Positions 1 to 15,064 are shown, counted from the first letter of the stretch. The stretch is 64,000 nucleotides of DNA from Serratia ureilytica (GCF_013375155.1 NZ_JABXOF010000001.1:372001-436000); one strand, 5' to 3'. Program-made: numbers and translations. Notes: generated by a model not told the origin, from the sequence alone.

Positions 1-448
1 TCCCCGACCTTCTGCGCGATGCGTTTGGTGCCGCTGGCGTACAGGCTGGCGGTGTATGAGCTGTCCGGGCTGGCATGCTTGCGCTCCGCCAACAGCTGTT
101 CCAGCTGATAGAGGAACGTCCAGTCGCTGGCGGCCGGATGGAAGCAGCTGCTGTTGCCCAGGTGGCAGGTCGGGCCGATCGGGTTGGCCAATACCAGCAG
201 CGTGTCGTTATCGCAGTCCGGCGTGATGCTGACCACCTTGAGGAAGTGGCCGGAACTTTCGCCTTTGGTCCACAGGCGCTGCTTGGTGCGCGAAAAGAAG
301 GTGACATTGCCGCTCTGCTCGGTGGTCGCCAGCGCTTCTGGCGTCATGTAACCCAGCATCAGCACTTCGCCGGAAATGGCGTGTTGCACGATGGCCGGCA
401 TCAGGCCGTCGGTTTTCTCCCAGTCCAGCTGGTTTCTCTGTTGTTCTG

Positions 449-455
<7 letters not shown>
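1..455 (-). CDS. hisI: HisI (HisIE), phosphoribosyl-AMP cyclohydrolase / phosphoribosyl-ATP pyrophosphatase, partial
   Basis: Last gene of the his operon; its 3' part lies beyond the window. Catalyses steps 2 and 3 of histidine synthesis in the cytoplasm. About 151 codons are visible and cover the cyclohydrolase domain: the DCDND metal site near residue 82 and the zinc motif [11 protein letters not shown] near residue 95. The start of the pyrophosphatase domain follows. The likely start is a GTG at 455, which overlaps the end of hisF by 7 bases, so translation is probably coupled. The bifunctional length cannot be confirmed from this window. Confidence 0.93.
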
Positions 456-5996
<5,541 letters not shown>

Positions 5997-6000
5997 GGCG

Positions 6001-6900
6001 TTACTCCATCATCTTTTCAATCGGCAGCACCAGAATCGAGCTGGCGCCGAGCGCTTTCAGTTTTTCCATGGTTTCCCAGAACAGGGTTTCGCTGCTGACC
6101 ATGTGCATCGCCACGCGGTTCTGCGCACCGGCCAGCGGCAGAATGGTCGGGCGTTCGGCGCCCGGCAGCAGCGCGACGATCTCGTCCAGCTTCTCGCTCG
6201 GCGCGTGCAGCATGATGTATTTGGATTCGCGCGCCTGGATCACGCCCTGAATGCGGGTCATCAGGCGGTCAATCAGCTGCTGTTTGGCTTCAGGCATTTC
6301 GCCGTCGCGCTGGATCAGGCAAGCTTTGGAGCGGTAGATCACCTCCACTTCGCGCAGGCCGTTGGCCTCCAGCGTGGCGCCGGTAGAGACCAGATCGCAG
6401 ATGGCGTCGGCCAGGCCGGCGCGCGGCGCCACTTCCACCGAGCCGTTCAGCAGGCAAGATTTGAAGCGCACGCCCTGTTTGTCGAGGTATTGCTTCAGCA
6501 GGTGCGGGTAAGAGGTGGCGATGCGGGCGTCCTGCAGGCTTTGCGGGCCGGCGTATTCGGCGTCGAGCGGGGTGGCCAGCGACAGGCGGCAACCGCCGAA
6601 GTCGAGGCGGCGCAGGGTGAAGTAACGCGGGTCTTCGCCCTGGGCGCGGCGGCTGAGCAGCTCTTCTTCCAGCACGTTCTCGCCGATGATGCCGAGATCG
6701 ACCACGCCGTCCATCACCAGACCCGGAATGTCGTCGTCGCGCACGCGCAGGATATCGATCGGCATGTTTTCGGCGAAGGCGATCAGACGCTGCTGCTGCA
6801 GGTTAATCTTGATGCCGCAGCGCGCCAGCAGTTCCTGGGATTCATCGCTCAGGCGGCCCGACTTCTGCATTGCGATCCGTAAACGTGTCTTGTCCAGCAT
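6001..6900 (-). CDS. hisG: HisG, ATP phosphoribosyltransferase (long form)
   Basis: 299 residues, the length of the enterobacterial hexameric form with a C-terminal regulatory ACT-like domain that binds histidine. It is the first, feedback-inhibited step of the pathway. The PRPP-binding segment [12 protein letters not shown] is near residue 175. First structural gene, about 70 bases after the attenuator terminator. Confidence 0.97.
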   Translation of the reverse strand: MLDKTRLRIAMQKSGRLSDESQELLARCGIKINLQQQRLIAFAENMPIDILRVRDDDIPGLVMDGVVDLGIIGENVLEEELLSRRAQGEDPRYFTLRRLDFGGCRLSLATPLDAEYAGPQSLQDARIATSYPHLLKQYLDKQGVRFKSCLLNGSVEVAPRAGLADAICDLVSTGATLEANGLREVEVIYRSKACLIQRDGEMPEAKQQLIDRLMTRIQGVIQARESKYIMLHAPSEKLDEIVALLPGAERPTILPLAGAQNRVAMHMVSSETLFWETMEKLKALGASSILVLPIEKMME

Positions 6901-6971
6901 GGTAACCTCTGTTTAATCTGTAATTTTATGAATTTATTGTAAAAACTATTCTTTTCTGTCTGTCCGGAGCC

Positions 6972-7055
6972 AAAAAAAAACCCTCGGAAGAAATCTTCCG
7001 AGGGCTCTCTCTTGCGTTCTGCGCGCCACTGGAAGATTAACAAACCGTCTTCCAG
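6972..7055 (-). terminator. his operon attenuator with competing hairpins
   Basis: On the minus strand an 11-bp stem (arms 6981-6991 and 6994-7004) is followed by a run of nine T (6972-6980), a strong intrinsic terminator. Immediately upstream lies an 8-bp stem (arms 7029-7036 and 7048-7055). Both hairpins contain GGAAGA/TCTTCC, so the arms can swap partners. This is the classic design in which ribosome stalling in hisL decides between terminator and antiterminator. Confidence 0.93.
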
Positions 7056-7073
7056 CACACATCGCCTGAAAGA

Positions 7074-7121
7074 CTAGTCAGGGTGATGGTGATGATGGTG
7101 GTTGAACTGAACGCGTGTCAT
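7074..7121 (-). CDS. hisL: HisL, his operon leader peptide
   Basis: 15 codons: MTRVQFN, then six consecutive histidine codons, then PD and TAG. When charged tRNA-His is scarce the ribosome stalls on the His run, allowing the antiterminator to form and hisGDCBHAFI to be transcribed. Too short for ordinary gene finding but unmistakable by sequence and position. Confidence 0.96.
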   Translation of the reverse strand: MTRVQFNHHHHHHPD

Positions 7122-7166
7122 GGTGTTTTCTCTCAGCAAAAGTCGGTAAAAAACCGTATGGCAATT

Positions 7167-7196
7167 AAGCTAAACTATCCGCTGTCCGCCGTGCAA
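7167..7196 (-). promoter_or_regulatory. his operon promoter
   Basis: Minus-strand TTGCAC (7191-7196), an 18-base spacer and TAGCTT (7167-7172) lie about 45 bases upstream of hisL. From memory the E. coli his promoter has the same layout (TTGCTT, 18 bases, TAGGTT). The match is by position and sequence only. Confidence 0.65.
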
Positions 7197-7350
7197 CTCT
7201 TTTTTATCGTCATAAATTTAATTTATTGAAACAGGTTGAGTTATTAGCCACACACGGCTTTACCTAACCTTAAGCCGGTCAGATTGTATCGCCGCGCGCA
7301 GTGGCGTAGCCTTAAGGGCAGGGCGCTGCGATCTTCAGGAGAGGAAGAGG

Positions 7351-8175
7351 ATGAAAAAGGTAGCCATTATTGGTCTGGGTTGGTTGGGCATGCCGCTGGC
7401 GTTGTCGCTGATGGGCCGCGGGTACGACGTGGTCGGCAGCAAAACCACGCCGGACGGCGTCGAGGCCGCGCGGATGAGCGGCATCGAATGTTATCAGTTG
7501 GAGCTGACGCCGGAATTGATCTGCGATCCGGACGATCTGGCGTCGTTGCTGCGCGTGGATGCGCTGGTGGTCACGCTGCCCGCGCGCCGCACCGTCGAAG
7601 GCAGCGAGAATTATTTCAATGCGGTGCGCATGCTGGTGGACAGCGCAATGGCTTTCGGCGTGCCGCGGGTGATCTTCACCAGTTCCACCTCGGTGTATGG
7701 CGAAACCGCCGGCACGCTGCGCGAAGAGTCGCCGCTGCGGCCGGTCTCGCCGTCCGGCCGGGTATTGGCCGAGCTGGAGCGCTGGCTGCACGAGCTGCCG
7801 AATACCTCGGTGGACATTCTGCGCCTGGCGGGGCTGGTGGGCGCCGATCGCCACCCCGGCCGCTTCCTGGCGGGAAAGCTCGATGTGAAGGGGGGCTCGC
7901 AGGGGGTGAATCTGGTGCACCAGGACGACGTCATCGCCGCCATCCAACTGCTGCTCAAGCTGCCGAAGGGCGGCCACGTGTACAACCTGTGCGCGCCGCG
8001 TCATCCGGCCAAGCGCGATTTCTATCCGGCCCTGGCCGAGCAGCTGCACCTGGAGCCGCCGCAGTTTGCCGACGAAGCGGAACAGGATGAGCGGCTGGTG
8101 GACGGCAACCGCATCTGCAACGAGCTGGGTTTTGAATACCAGTATCCCGATCCGGCGCGCATGCCGGTCAGTTAA
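7351..8175 (+). CDS. yeeZ: YeeZ-like NAD(P)-dependent epimerase/dehydratase family protein
   Basis: 274 residues. Extended short-chain dehydrogenase fold: the N-terminal dinucleotide motif is IIGLGWLGMP, and SSTSVYGETAG contains the Ser/Tyr region near residue 115. I do not see the usual Tyr-x-x-x-Lys, so catalysis is uncertain. E. coli yeeZ also lies just upstream of and divergent from hisL, which supports orthology. A strong ribosome site (aggagaggaagagg) precedes the ATG. Substrate unknown. Confidence 0.85.
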   Translation: MKKVAIIGLGWLGMPLALSLMGRGYDVVGSKTTPDGVEAARMSGIECYQLELTPELICDPDDLASLLRVDALVVTLPARRTVEGSENYFNAVRMLVDSAMAFGVPRVIFTSSTSVYGETAGTLREESPLRPVSPSGRVLAELERWLHELPNTSVDILRLAGLVGADRHPGRFLAGKLDVKGGSQGVNLVHQDDVIAAIQLLLKLPKGGHVYNLCAPRHPAKRDFYPALAEQLHLEPPQFADEAEQDERLVDGNRICNELGFEYQYPDPARMPVS

Positions 8176-8181
8176 CGTCCG

Positions 8182-9096
8182 TCAGGCCCCGCGCATGCGG
8201 GGCTTTTTTTCGCCGGCGCGCGCCAAATCCGCCAACAGCGCGTTCAACGCCTCGTCGGGTTGGACGGGGCGGCTGACCAGGCTGAGCGTGGCGCGGTAAG
8301 AGAGCGCCGTGCCGCCCAACTGCCGCAGCAGCCCTTGCTCCACCCAGCGCGCCGCATAGTGGGTGGGCAGATAACCGAGACAGGTGCCGCTCAGCACCAG
8401 ATGGGCGACGCTCTCCATGTGGTGGGCCACCGCGGCCAGATGCGGCGGGGCGATCGGGCACAGCTGCTGCGCCAGCAGGTAGCCGCGTTTGACCCAGCGC
8501 GCGTTTTCAATCTGCTCGCGCTCGGGTTCTTCCACCGCGAACAGCGGGTGATCCTCACTGCAATAGATCGCCTGCGTCTCCTCCAGCCACGGTTGATAAC
8601 GCAACGCCTCCAACTGCTGGCCAAAGTAGCCGATGCCCAGATCGAGCTGCCGGTGCAGCAGCCCTTGTTCAATCTCGTTCGGTGAACAGATGCGGCACTG
8701 CAATTGCACGTCCTGGTGGCGCCGCTGAAAGTGCTTGATGGCCTGACTGAACGGGTTGCCCGGCAGTGAAACCAGGTTATCCACCAAACCAATTTGCAGA
8801 TCGCCGGTCAGCAGGCCGTTCAGCGACTGGCTGACCCGGGTGAAGTCGCGGGCGGCGTTGAACAAGGAGCGGCAGGCGATCAGCATGCGTTCCCCTTTTG
8901 GCGTCAGCCGGAAGCCGGAGCGCCCGCGCTGGCACAGGCGAAAACCCAGTCGCGTTTCCAGCGAGGCCAGATGGGTGCTGATGGTGGATTGGTTCATCAG
9001 CAGCGTTTCCTGTGCGGCGCTGACGCCCTGGGCTTCCGCCACCGCGACGAACACCCGCAACAGCTTCAGATCGATATCGCTTAGGTTAGTGAGCAT
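8182..9096 (-). CDS. LysR-family transcriptional regulator
   Basis: 304 residues. The N-terminal winged helix (about residues 9-66) contains the segment STISTHLASLETRLGF; a substrate-binding domain follows. It is divergent from the ureohydrolase operon at 9347 with a 250-base shared control region, so it most likely senses that pathway's substrate. It does not resemble E. coli YeeY, the LysR gene near yeeZ there. The C-terminal codons fall inside the yeeZ terminator hairpin. Confidence 0.88.
   Translation of the reverse strand: MLTNLSDIDLKLLRVFVAVAEAQGVSAAQETLLMNQSTISTHLASLETRLGFRLCQRGRSGFRLTPKGERMLIACRSLFNAARDFTRVSQSLNGLLTGDLQIGLVDNLVSLPGNPFSQAIKHFQRRHQDVQLQCRICSPNEIEQGLLHRQLDLGIGYFGQQLEALRYQPWLEETQAIYCSEDHPLFAVEEPEREQIENARWVKRGYLLAQQLCPIAPPHLAAVAHHMESVAHLVLSGTCLGYLPTHYAARWVEQGLLRQLGGTALSYRATLSLVSRPVQPDEALNALLADLARAGEKKPRMRGA
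8186..8210 (+). terminator. Terminator after yeeZ
   Basis: GCCCCGC (8186-8192), a four-base loop, GCGGGGC (8197-8203), then seven T. The stem also encodes the last residues of the convergent LysR gene. Confidence 0.9.
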
Positions 9097-9346
9097 CGCC
9101 CCCTCCGCAGAACGTCGGCCGCTTAACCCATTTTTAACATCGAAGAAATAGGCGCGGCGCTGAAGATATGGCCTTTCTTATGGCATGAGATTGAAATAAA
9201 AATCAACGCTTCAATGGGTTAGTTACATCGTGTTTTTCGATGTTTACATGCAAAAGCGGGAATGGTAGCCGGTGCGGTCAACGGGGTAGTCTGCGAATGT
9301 TGCTTAAATGTTTCAATTTATCGCAAGCCCAAGACAAGGAAACGCC

Positions 9347-10279
9347 ATGCTGAACCAACCCCAAAGCGGCAACGACATGCCGCGCTTTGCCGGTCTCCCC
9401 ACCATGATGCGCCTGCCCGCCGCCGATCAGGCGCGTGGTCTGGACGCCGCCTTTGTCGGCATTCCTCTGGATATCGGCACCTCCAATCGCAGCGGCACCC
9501 GCTATGGCCCGCGCCAGATCCGCCAGGAGTCGGTGATGATCCGCCCCTACAACATGGGCACCGGCTCCGCCCCATTCGAACGGCTGCAGGTGGCCGATCT
9601 GGGGGACGTCGCCATTAACCCCTACAGCCTGGCGGACAGCGTACGGCGCATCGAGGCGGCTTACCGCGAGATCCTGGCGCACGGCTGCACGCCGTTGACG
9701 CTTGGTGGCGACCACACCCTGACGCTGCCGGTGCTGCGCGCCATCGCCCGCCGACATGGCCCGGTCGGGCTGATCCACGTCGATGCGCATTCCGACACCA
9801 ACGAGGAGATGTTTGGCGAACAGCTGGCGCACGGCACCACCTTCCGCCGCGCGTTTGAGGAGGGGCTGCTGGCGCCGGAAAAAGTGGTGCAGATTGGTCT
9901 GCGCGGCAGCGGCTATGCGGCGGATGACTTCGATTGGTCACGGCGCCAGGGCTTTCGCGTGGTGCCGGCCGAAGCTTGCTGGCATCGGTCGCTGACGCCG
10001 CTGATGGCGGAGATCCGCGAGCAGATGGGCGATGCGCCGGTTTATCTCAGTTTCGATATCGACGGGCTGGATCCGGCCTTCGCGCCGGGCACCGGCACGC
10101 CGGAGGTCGGCGGACTGTCGGTTTGGCAAGGGCTGGAGATCGTGCGCGGCTGCCGTGGGCTGAACCTGATTGGCGGCGACGTGGTGGAGGTGTCGCCGCC
10201 TTACGATCGTTCCGGCAATACGGCGCTGCTGGCGGCCAATCTGCTGTTTGAAATGCTGTGCGTGCTGCCGGCCCGCTGA
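9347..10279 (+). CDS. Ureohydrolase (guanidinobutyrase/agmatinase family)
   Basis: 310 residues from the ATG at 9347, which has an AAGGAA ribosome site; an earlier in-frame ATG lacks one. Arginase/agmatinase fold with the binuclear manganese ligands GGDHT near residue 124, DAHSD near residue 147 and SFDIDGLDP near residue 234. Members split urea from a guanidino compound. The adjacent transporters and amidase suggest 4-guanidinobutyrate or a relative rather than agmatine, since no polyamine genes adjoin. Substrate is inference; guanidinopropionase or agmatinase remain possible. Confidence 0.85.
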   Translation: MLNQPQSGNDMPRFAGLPTMMRLPAADQARGLDAAFVGIPLDIGTSNRSGTRYGPRQIRQESVMIRPYNMGTGSAPFERLQVADLGDVAINPYSLADSVRRIEAAYREILAHGCTPLTLGGDHTLTLPVLRAIARRHGPVGLIHVDAHSDTNEEMFGEQLAHGTTFRRAFEEGLLAPEKVVQIGLRGSGYAADDFDWSRRQGFRVVPAEACWHRSLTPLMAEIREQMGDAPVYLSFDIDGLDPAFAPGTGTPEVGGLSVWQGLEIVRGCRGLNLIGGDVVEVSPPYDRSGNTALLAANLLFEMLCVLPAR

Positions 10280-10355
10280 GGCCGTCGTACTGACCCTGCC
10301 GGCGGAGCGGTTGCGTCGGGCCCCCGATAACAATAACAACGGAGTGGAGGTACCC

Positions 10356-11741
10356 ATGAATCTCGATCTGCTGGTTGTGGTGATTTACTTTCTGGTGATA
10401 GGCGCGGTTGGGTGGATGGGCATTCGCCGCGCCAACTCCAAAGAGGCGTATCTGGTGGCCGGGCGCAACCTGGGGCCGGGGCTGTATCTGGGCACGCTGT
10501 CGGCGGTGGTGCTCGGCGGCGCGTCGACCATCGGCAGCGTCAAGCTCGGCTACACCTACGGCATCTCCGGCGTCTGGCTGTGCGGCGCGCTCGGGCTGGG
10601 CATTGTGGTGCTGAGTCTGGTGCTGGCCAAACCGCTGCTCAAACTGAAGCTGTATACCGTCAGCCAGGTGCTGTCGCGGCGGTATCACCCGGCGGCGCGG
10701 GTCACCAGCGGCGCGATCATGCTGGCGTATGACCTGATGGTGGCGGTGACCTCGATCATCGCCATCGGCAGCGTGATGCAGGTGATGTTCGGCCTGTCGT
10801 TCAGCGCGTCTATCCTGCTCGGCGGCGGGCTGGTGGTGCTGTATTCGACGCTGGGGGGCATGTGGTCGCTGACGCTGACCGACATCATTCAGTTCATCAT
10901 CATGACCGTCGGCATGATGCTGGTGCTGATGCCGATGAGCATCGTCAAGGCCGGCGGCTGGGAGGCGTTCACCAGCCTGCTGCCCGCCGATTACTACCAG
11001 CTGTCGTCGATCGGGCTGGATACCATTCTGGTGTTCTTCCTGATCTACTTCTTCGGCATTCTGATCGGTCAGGACATCTGGCAGCGGGTGTTCACCGCCC
11101 GTAGCGCCAATGTGGCGCGCTTCGCCGGGCTGGGGGCGGGCGTCTATTGCGTGCTGTACGGCGTGACCGGCGCGCTGATCGGCATGGCCGGCAAGATCGT
11201 ACTGCCGTCGCTCAGTAATACCGACGGCGCCTTCGCCGCCATCGCGCAGGCGGTGTTGCCGGTCGGCGTCAGCGGGCTGGTGGCCGCGGCGGCCCTGGCG
11301 GCGCTGATGTCCACCGCCAGCGCCTGCCTGCTGGCCTCTTCGACCATCGCGCTGGAGGACGTGTTGCCGGCCATCCGCCGTAAACCTTCTGGCGGGCTGG
11401 CCGCCGGGCGCTTCACCACGCTTTTCATGGGCGCGGTCATGCTGGGGCTGGCGTTTGTGGTGCGCGACGTGCTGGCGGCGCTAACGCTGGCTTACAACCT
11501 GTTGGTGGGCGGCATGCTGATCCCGTTGGTGGGGGCTATCTTCTGGCCGCGCGCCACCAGCGCCGGCGCCATCGCCAGCATGCTGACCGGCAGCCTGTGC
11601 GTGGTGGGGCTGATGATCTGGCACGGCATCGACGCCAACAGCCCGATCTACGGCGGTCTGCTGGGCGGCGGCGTCGCCTTCGTGTTGGGCAGCTTGCTGA
11701 GCCGCCCGGCGCCGCAGCTGCAGACCCAAACCGAGCGTTGA
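10356..11741 (+). CDS. Sodium:solute symporter (SSS family)
   Basis: 461 residues from the ATG at 10356 behind ggagtggagg. About 12-13 hydrophobic segments; the family-type N-terminal region has SKEAYLVAGRNLGPG near residue 29 and GGASTIG near residue 54. Inner-membrane importer placed directly after the ureohydrolase, so probably the uptake system for its guanidino substrate. The specific solute cannot be read from sequence. Confidence 0.87.
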   Translation: MNLDLLVVVIYFLVIGAVGWMGIRRANSKEAYLVAGRNLGPGLYLGTLSAVVLGGASTIGSVKLGYTYGISGVWLCGALGLGIVVLSLVLAKPLLKLKLYTVSQVLSRRYHPAARVTSGAIMLAYDLMVAVTSIIAIGSVMQVMFGLSFSASILLGGGLVVLYSTLGGMWSLTLTDIIQFIIMTVGMMLVLMPMSIVKAGGWEAFTSLLPADYYQLSSIGLDTILVFFLIYFFGILIGQDIWQRVFTARSANVARFAGLGAGVYCVLYGVTGALIGMAGKIVLPSLSNTDGAFAAIAQAVLPVGVSGLVAAAALAALMSTASACLLASSTIALEDVLPAIRRKPSGGLAAGRFTTLFMGAVMLGLAFVVRDVLAALTLAYNLLVGGMLIPLVGAIFWPRATSAGAIASMLTGSLCVVGLMIWHGIDANSPIYGGLLGGGVAFVLGSLLSRPAPQLQTQTER

Positions 11742-11757
11742 AACGACGAGGTGGGAC

Positions 11758-13185
11758 ATGAACAATCGCAATGTGGCGCCACGCCCAAAAATTGAAGTGC
11801 GCTCGATAGACTATGTGCCCCGTCACGAGCGGCATGGCAAGGTTTGGCATCAGGCGCCGTTTTGGTTCACCGGTAATTTCGTTTTGACGACGATGGTGGT
11901 CGGTTTCACCGGCCCGGCGTTGGGGTTGGGCGCGCTTTATTCGATGCTGGCCATTGTCGTCGGCGTGGGGTTCGGCACGTTCTTCATGGCGTGTCATGCC
12001 AATCAGGGGCCGCGCATGGGGCTGCCACAGATGATCCAGTCGCGGGCCCAATTCGGCCTGCGTGGCGCCATCGTTCCCTTTGCCGCCGTGGTGTTTGTTT
12101 ACATCGGCTTCAACGTGTTCAACGTTATTCTCGCGACCGATGCGATCAACACGGTATTGCCGGGCCACCGTCCGCCTTGGTATGCGTTGCTGATCGCGGT
12201 GGCCGTGCTGTTGGCGATCGTCGGCCACGATATGCTGCATGCGGTGCAGCGCTGGCTGACCTATGTGATGATGGCGGTGTTCGGCGTGCTGACGGTCGGT
12301 GCCGTGCTGTCGCTGCGGATGGACGCTGTCGTCGGCGCCGGACATTTTTCGTGGGCGGCTTTTTTGATTCAGCTGTCGGCGGCCGCCGGCTACCAGATCA
12401 GCTACGCGGTGTATGTCTCCGACTACTCGCGCTATTTGCCGCATGAAACGCCGTCGGCCAACGTGATCTTTTGGACTTATCTGGGGGCGGCCGGATCGGC
12501 GCTTTGGCTGATGTCGCTGGGCGCGTTTCTGGCCTCAGCATTACCGGCTCCCGATGCGATCGGCAGCGTACAGGCGGTGGGGAATGGCATCTATCAGGGG
12601 TTCGGCACGCTGGCTGTGCTTATCGCCGTGCCTTCGCTGGTCGGCATCATGGCGGTCAACTGTTATGGCGCGATGCTGACCAGCCTCAGCGCGATTGACG
12701 CGTTCCGTAAAGTGACGCCAACGTTGAAATTACGCATGGCCGGCATCGGCGTCGTCGCTCTGACGGTGTTCGCGGTGGCGTTGGCTATCCCGGCGAGCTA
12801 TCTCGCCAGCTTCAATACCTTCGTGCTGCTGATGCTGTATTTCCTGGTGCCCTGGACGGCGGTGAATCTGATGGACTTTTACGTGGTGCGCGGCGGGCAT
12901 TACGCGATAGGTGAAATCTTCAACCCGGCGGGGATCTACGGCCGTTGGGGCGGCTCCGGTCTGACGGCCTACGCGATCGGCCTGCTGGCGATGGTGCCGT
13001 TCATGACGTTGGGCTTTTACACCGGCCCCTTTGCTGTTTTACTGGGCGGCGCGGATATCGCTTTTCTGATCGGCTTGCTGGTGGCCGGGAGCGTTTATGT
13101 CGTCATGTGCCGAAAGCTCGATCTCGAAGCCGAACGGCGGGTGGCGTTGCGCTGCGAGGGATTATTGGAAGGAGAACGGGAGTGA
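11758..13185 (+). CDS. NCS1-family purine/cytosine permease-like transporter
   Basis: 475 residues with about 12 membrane segments. N-terminal PRHERHGKVWHQAPFWFTGN and an early GxxxG-rich helix are typical of the NCS1 (cytosine/purine/allantoin) family. It sits 16 bases after the SSS gene and overlaps the amidohydrolase by 4 bases, so it belongs to the same transcript. Two unrelated transporters in one operon suggest two related substrates, or a substrate and a product. Confidence 0.87.
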   Translation: MNNRNVAPRPKIEVRSIDYVPRHERHGKVWHQAPFWFTGNFVLTTMVVGFTGPALGLGALYSMLAIVVGVGFGTFFMACHANQGPRMGLPQMIQSRAQFGLRGAIVPFAAVVFVYIGFNVFNVILATDAINTVLPGHRPPWYALLIAVAVLLAIVGHDMLHAVQRWLTYVMMAVFGVLTVGAVLSLRMDAVVGAGHFSWAAFLIQLSAAAGYQISYAVYVSDYSRYLPHETPSANVIFWTYLGAAGSALWLMSLGAFLASALPAPDAIGSVQAVGNGIYQGFGTLAVLIAVPSLVGIMAVNCYGAMLTSLSAIDAFRKVTPTLKLRMAGIGVVALTVFAVALAIPASYLASFNTFVLLMLYFLVPWTAVNLMDFYVVRGGHYAIGEIFNPAGIYGRWGGSGLTAYAIGLLAMVPFMTLGFYTGPFAVLLGGADIAFLIGLLVAGSVYVVMCRKLDLEAERRVALRCEGLLEGERE

Positions 13186-13994
13186 AGGAAAAAATCAGCG
13201 TCGCATGCTGCCAGTTGGCGCTGCGGGTAGGGGAAGCGGAACATAATCGGGCGCTGTCCGCCCAGGCGATCCGCCGGGCAGCGCAGCGCGGCGCCAACGT
13301 TATCGTGTTGCCGGAGTTGGTGAACAGCGGCTATGTGCTGCGCGACAAGGCGGAGGCGCGGGCGTTGGCCGAGGCCGAAGATGGGCCCAGCCTCAGCCTG
13401 TGGTGTGCCCTGGCGAGTGAGCTGGATGTGGCGATCGTCGCCGGTTTTTGCGAGCGTCTGCCTGATGGCGAGGTGGCCAACAGCGCGGCGTTGATCGATG
13501 CGCAGGGGGTGAGGGCGATTTATCGCAAAGCACACCTGTGGCATGAAGAGAGTTCGATCTTTACCGCCGGCGATCGGCCGCCGCCGGTCGTCGAGACGCG
13601 TTTTGGCCGGTTGGCGGTGATGATCTGTTACGACCTCGAGTTTCCGGAGTGGGTGCGCTTGCCTGCGTTGGCCGGTGCTCAGCTGCTGTGCGCGCCGGTC
13701 AACTGGCCGCTGGCGCCGCGCCCGCAGGGCGAACGGCCGGCGGAGATGGTGAAGGCCCAGGCCAACGCCGCCGTCAATCGGCTGTTCATCGCGGTGTGCG
13801 ATCGTTGCGAAACGGAGCGCGGCGTTGCGTGGATCGGCGGTTCGGTGATCGTCGACGCCGATGGCTATCCGTTGACGCAGAGCCTGACAGGCGAAGGCAT
13901 GGTGCTGGCATCGATAGATATCGGCGCGGCTGATGACAAGCACATCGGCCGCCACAATCACGTGCATCGCGATCGGCGGCCGATGCTGTATTGA
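13182..13994 (+). CDS. Carbon-nitrogen hydrolase (nitrilase superfamily amidohydrolase)
   Basis: 270 residues from a GTG at 13182, overlapping the permease stop (GTGA) and preceded by ggagaacggg. The Glu-Lys-Cys triad is visible: LPELVNSGY near residue 44, YRKAHLW near residue 114 and VMICYDLEFPE near residue 149. It hydrolyses an amide or N-carbamyl bond. In this operon an attractive role is 4-guanidinobutyramide to 4-guanidinobutyrate, upstream of the ureohydrolase; that is inference. Confidence 0.88.
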   Translation: MKEKISVACCQLALRVGEAEHNRALSAQAIRRAAQRGANVIVLPELVNSGYVLRDKAEARALAEAEDGPSLSLWCALASELDVAIVAGFCERLPDGEVANSAALIDAQGVRAIYRKAHLWHEESSIFTAGDRPPPVVETRFGRLAVMICYDLEFPEWVRLPALAGAQLLCAPVNWPLAPRPQGERPAEMVKAQANAAVNRLFIAVCDRCETERGVAWIGGSVIVDADGYPLTQSLTGEGMVLASIDIGAADDKHIGRHNHVHRDRRPMLY

Positions 13995-14068
13995 AGCAAC
14001 GGGGGCGGCTGGTGATCCCAGCCGCCCCGCGATCGTTTTCGTCGGCGGGAAAAGCGCCGTTCTGGCGC

Positions 14069-15064
14069 TTACAGCCAGCCCGATTTCTTCAGTTTCTGAT
14101 ACAGGAAAATGCAGCCGACGGTGGTCACTCCCAGCGTGGCGTGATAGGCCCACGGGAACTTCAGTTCCGGCATGTCGGCGAAGTTCATCCCGTACAGGCT
14201 GAAGACCACCGTCGGGATGGCCAAGATTGCCCCCCAACCCGCCAGCCGTTTCACCACTTCGTTTTGTTTGACCGTCACCAGCGCCAGGTTGACGTGCATG
14301 GCGTTGGTTAGCATTTCGCGCATGTCGTCGATATTGCTGACCACCTGATGGGCGTGATCTTGCACGTCGCGCACGTAGGCGCGCAGCTCTTTCGGGATCA
14401 CCTCTTCGTGCAGGCGGATCAGCTGGTTGCAAATTTCATCCATCGGCAGCGCGGCGTTGCGCAGCGCCAGCAGATGGCGGCGCAGGGTATAGACGTTCTC
14501 GATCGCCGCCTGATCGAACTCTGACTGAAACATGTTGGCTTCAATGTTCTCGATGGTGCTCTCGAAGCGCGCCACCACGCTGCGGTAGTTATCCACCACG
14601 AAGTCCAACACCGAATAGAGGGCGAAGCCCGGCCCGCGGCACATCTGCTTGTGGTTCTCTTCCGCCTTGGCGCGGATCGGCGCGTAACTGGGCGAAGCGC
14701 CGTGGCGCACCGTCACCAGAAAGTTTTTGCCGACGAAGAAGTGGGTTTCGCCGTATTCGATTTCGTCGTGCTCGCCCCACTGCGCGGTTTTCACCACGAT
14801 GAACAGCGAGTCGCCGTAGGTCTCCAGCTTCGGCCGCTGGTGCGCGCACAGCGCGTCTTCGATCGCCAAATCGTGCAGCCCGAACTCCTCCTGCACCTTG
14901 CGCATAAACGCCGGCTCCGGCTGCCTTAATCCCAGCCAGATGAAGGTGTCGGGCTGTTTGACCACCTCGCTGATATCGTCGATGGTCACTTCGCCCAGCC
15001 GTTGGCCGGCTTTGTACGCCACACAGTTCACCACCATGCTTTTGCTGTCCATCCGTCCATCCAT
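14069..15064 (-). CDS. CorA-family divalent cation transporter
   Basis: 331 residues. A long cytoplasmic N-terminal domain, a helical stalk, then two C-terminal membrane helices with the signature YGMNF near residue 295. Pentameric inner-membrane channel or efflux protein for Mg2+, Co2+ or Zn2+. The ATG at 15064 overlaps the TAA of the upstream acetyltransferase; ATG 15052 is an alternative. The C-terminal KKSGWL is typical of the ZntB/CorA side of the family. This is not the main corA locus. Confidence 0.88.
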   Translation of the reverse strand: MDGRMDSKSMVVNCVAYKAGQRLGEVTIDDISEVVKQPDTFIWLGLRQPEPAFMRKVQEEFGLHDLAIEDALCAHQRPKLETYGDSLFIVVKTAQWGEHDEIEYGETHFFVGKNFLVTVRHGASPSYAPIRAKAEENHKQMCRGPGFALYSVLDFVVDNYRSVVARFESTIENIEANMFQSEFDQAAIENVYTLRRHLLALRNAALPMDEICNQLIRLHEEVIPKELRAYVRDVQDHAHQVVSNIDDMREMLTNAMHVNLALVTVKQNEVVKRLAGWGAILAIPTVVFSLYGMNFADMPELKFPWAYHATLGVTTVGCIFLYQKLKKSGWL

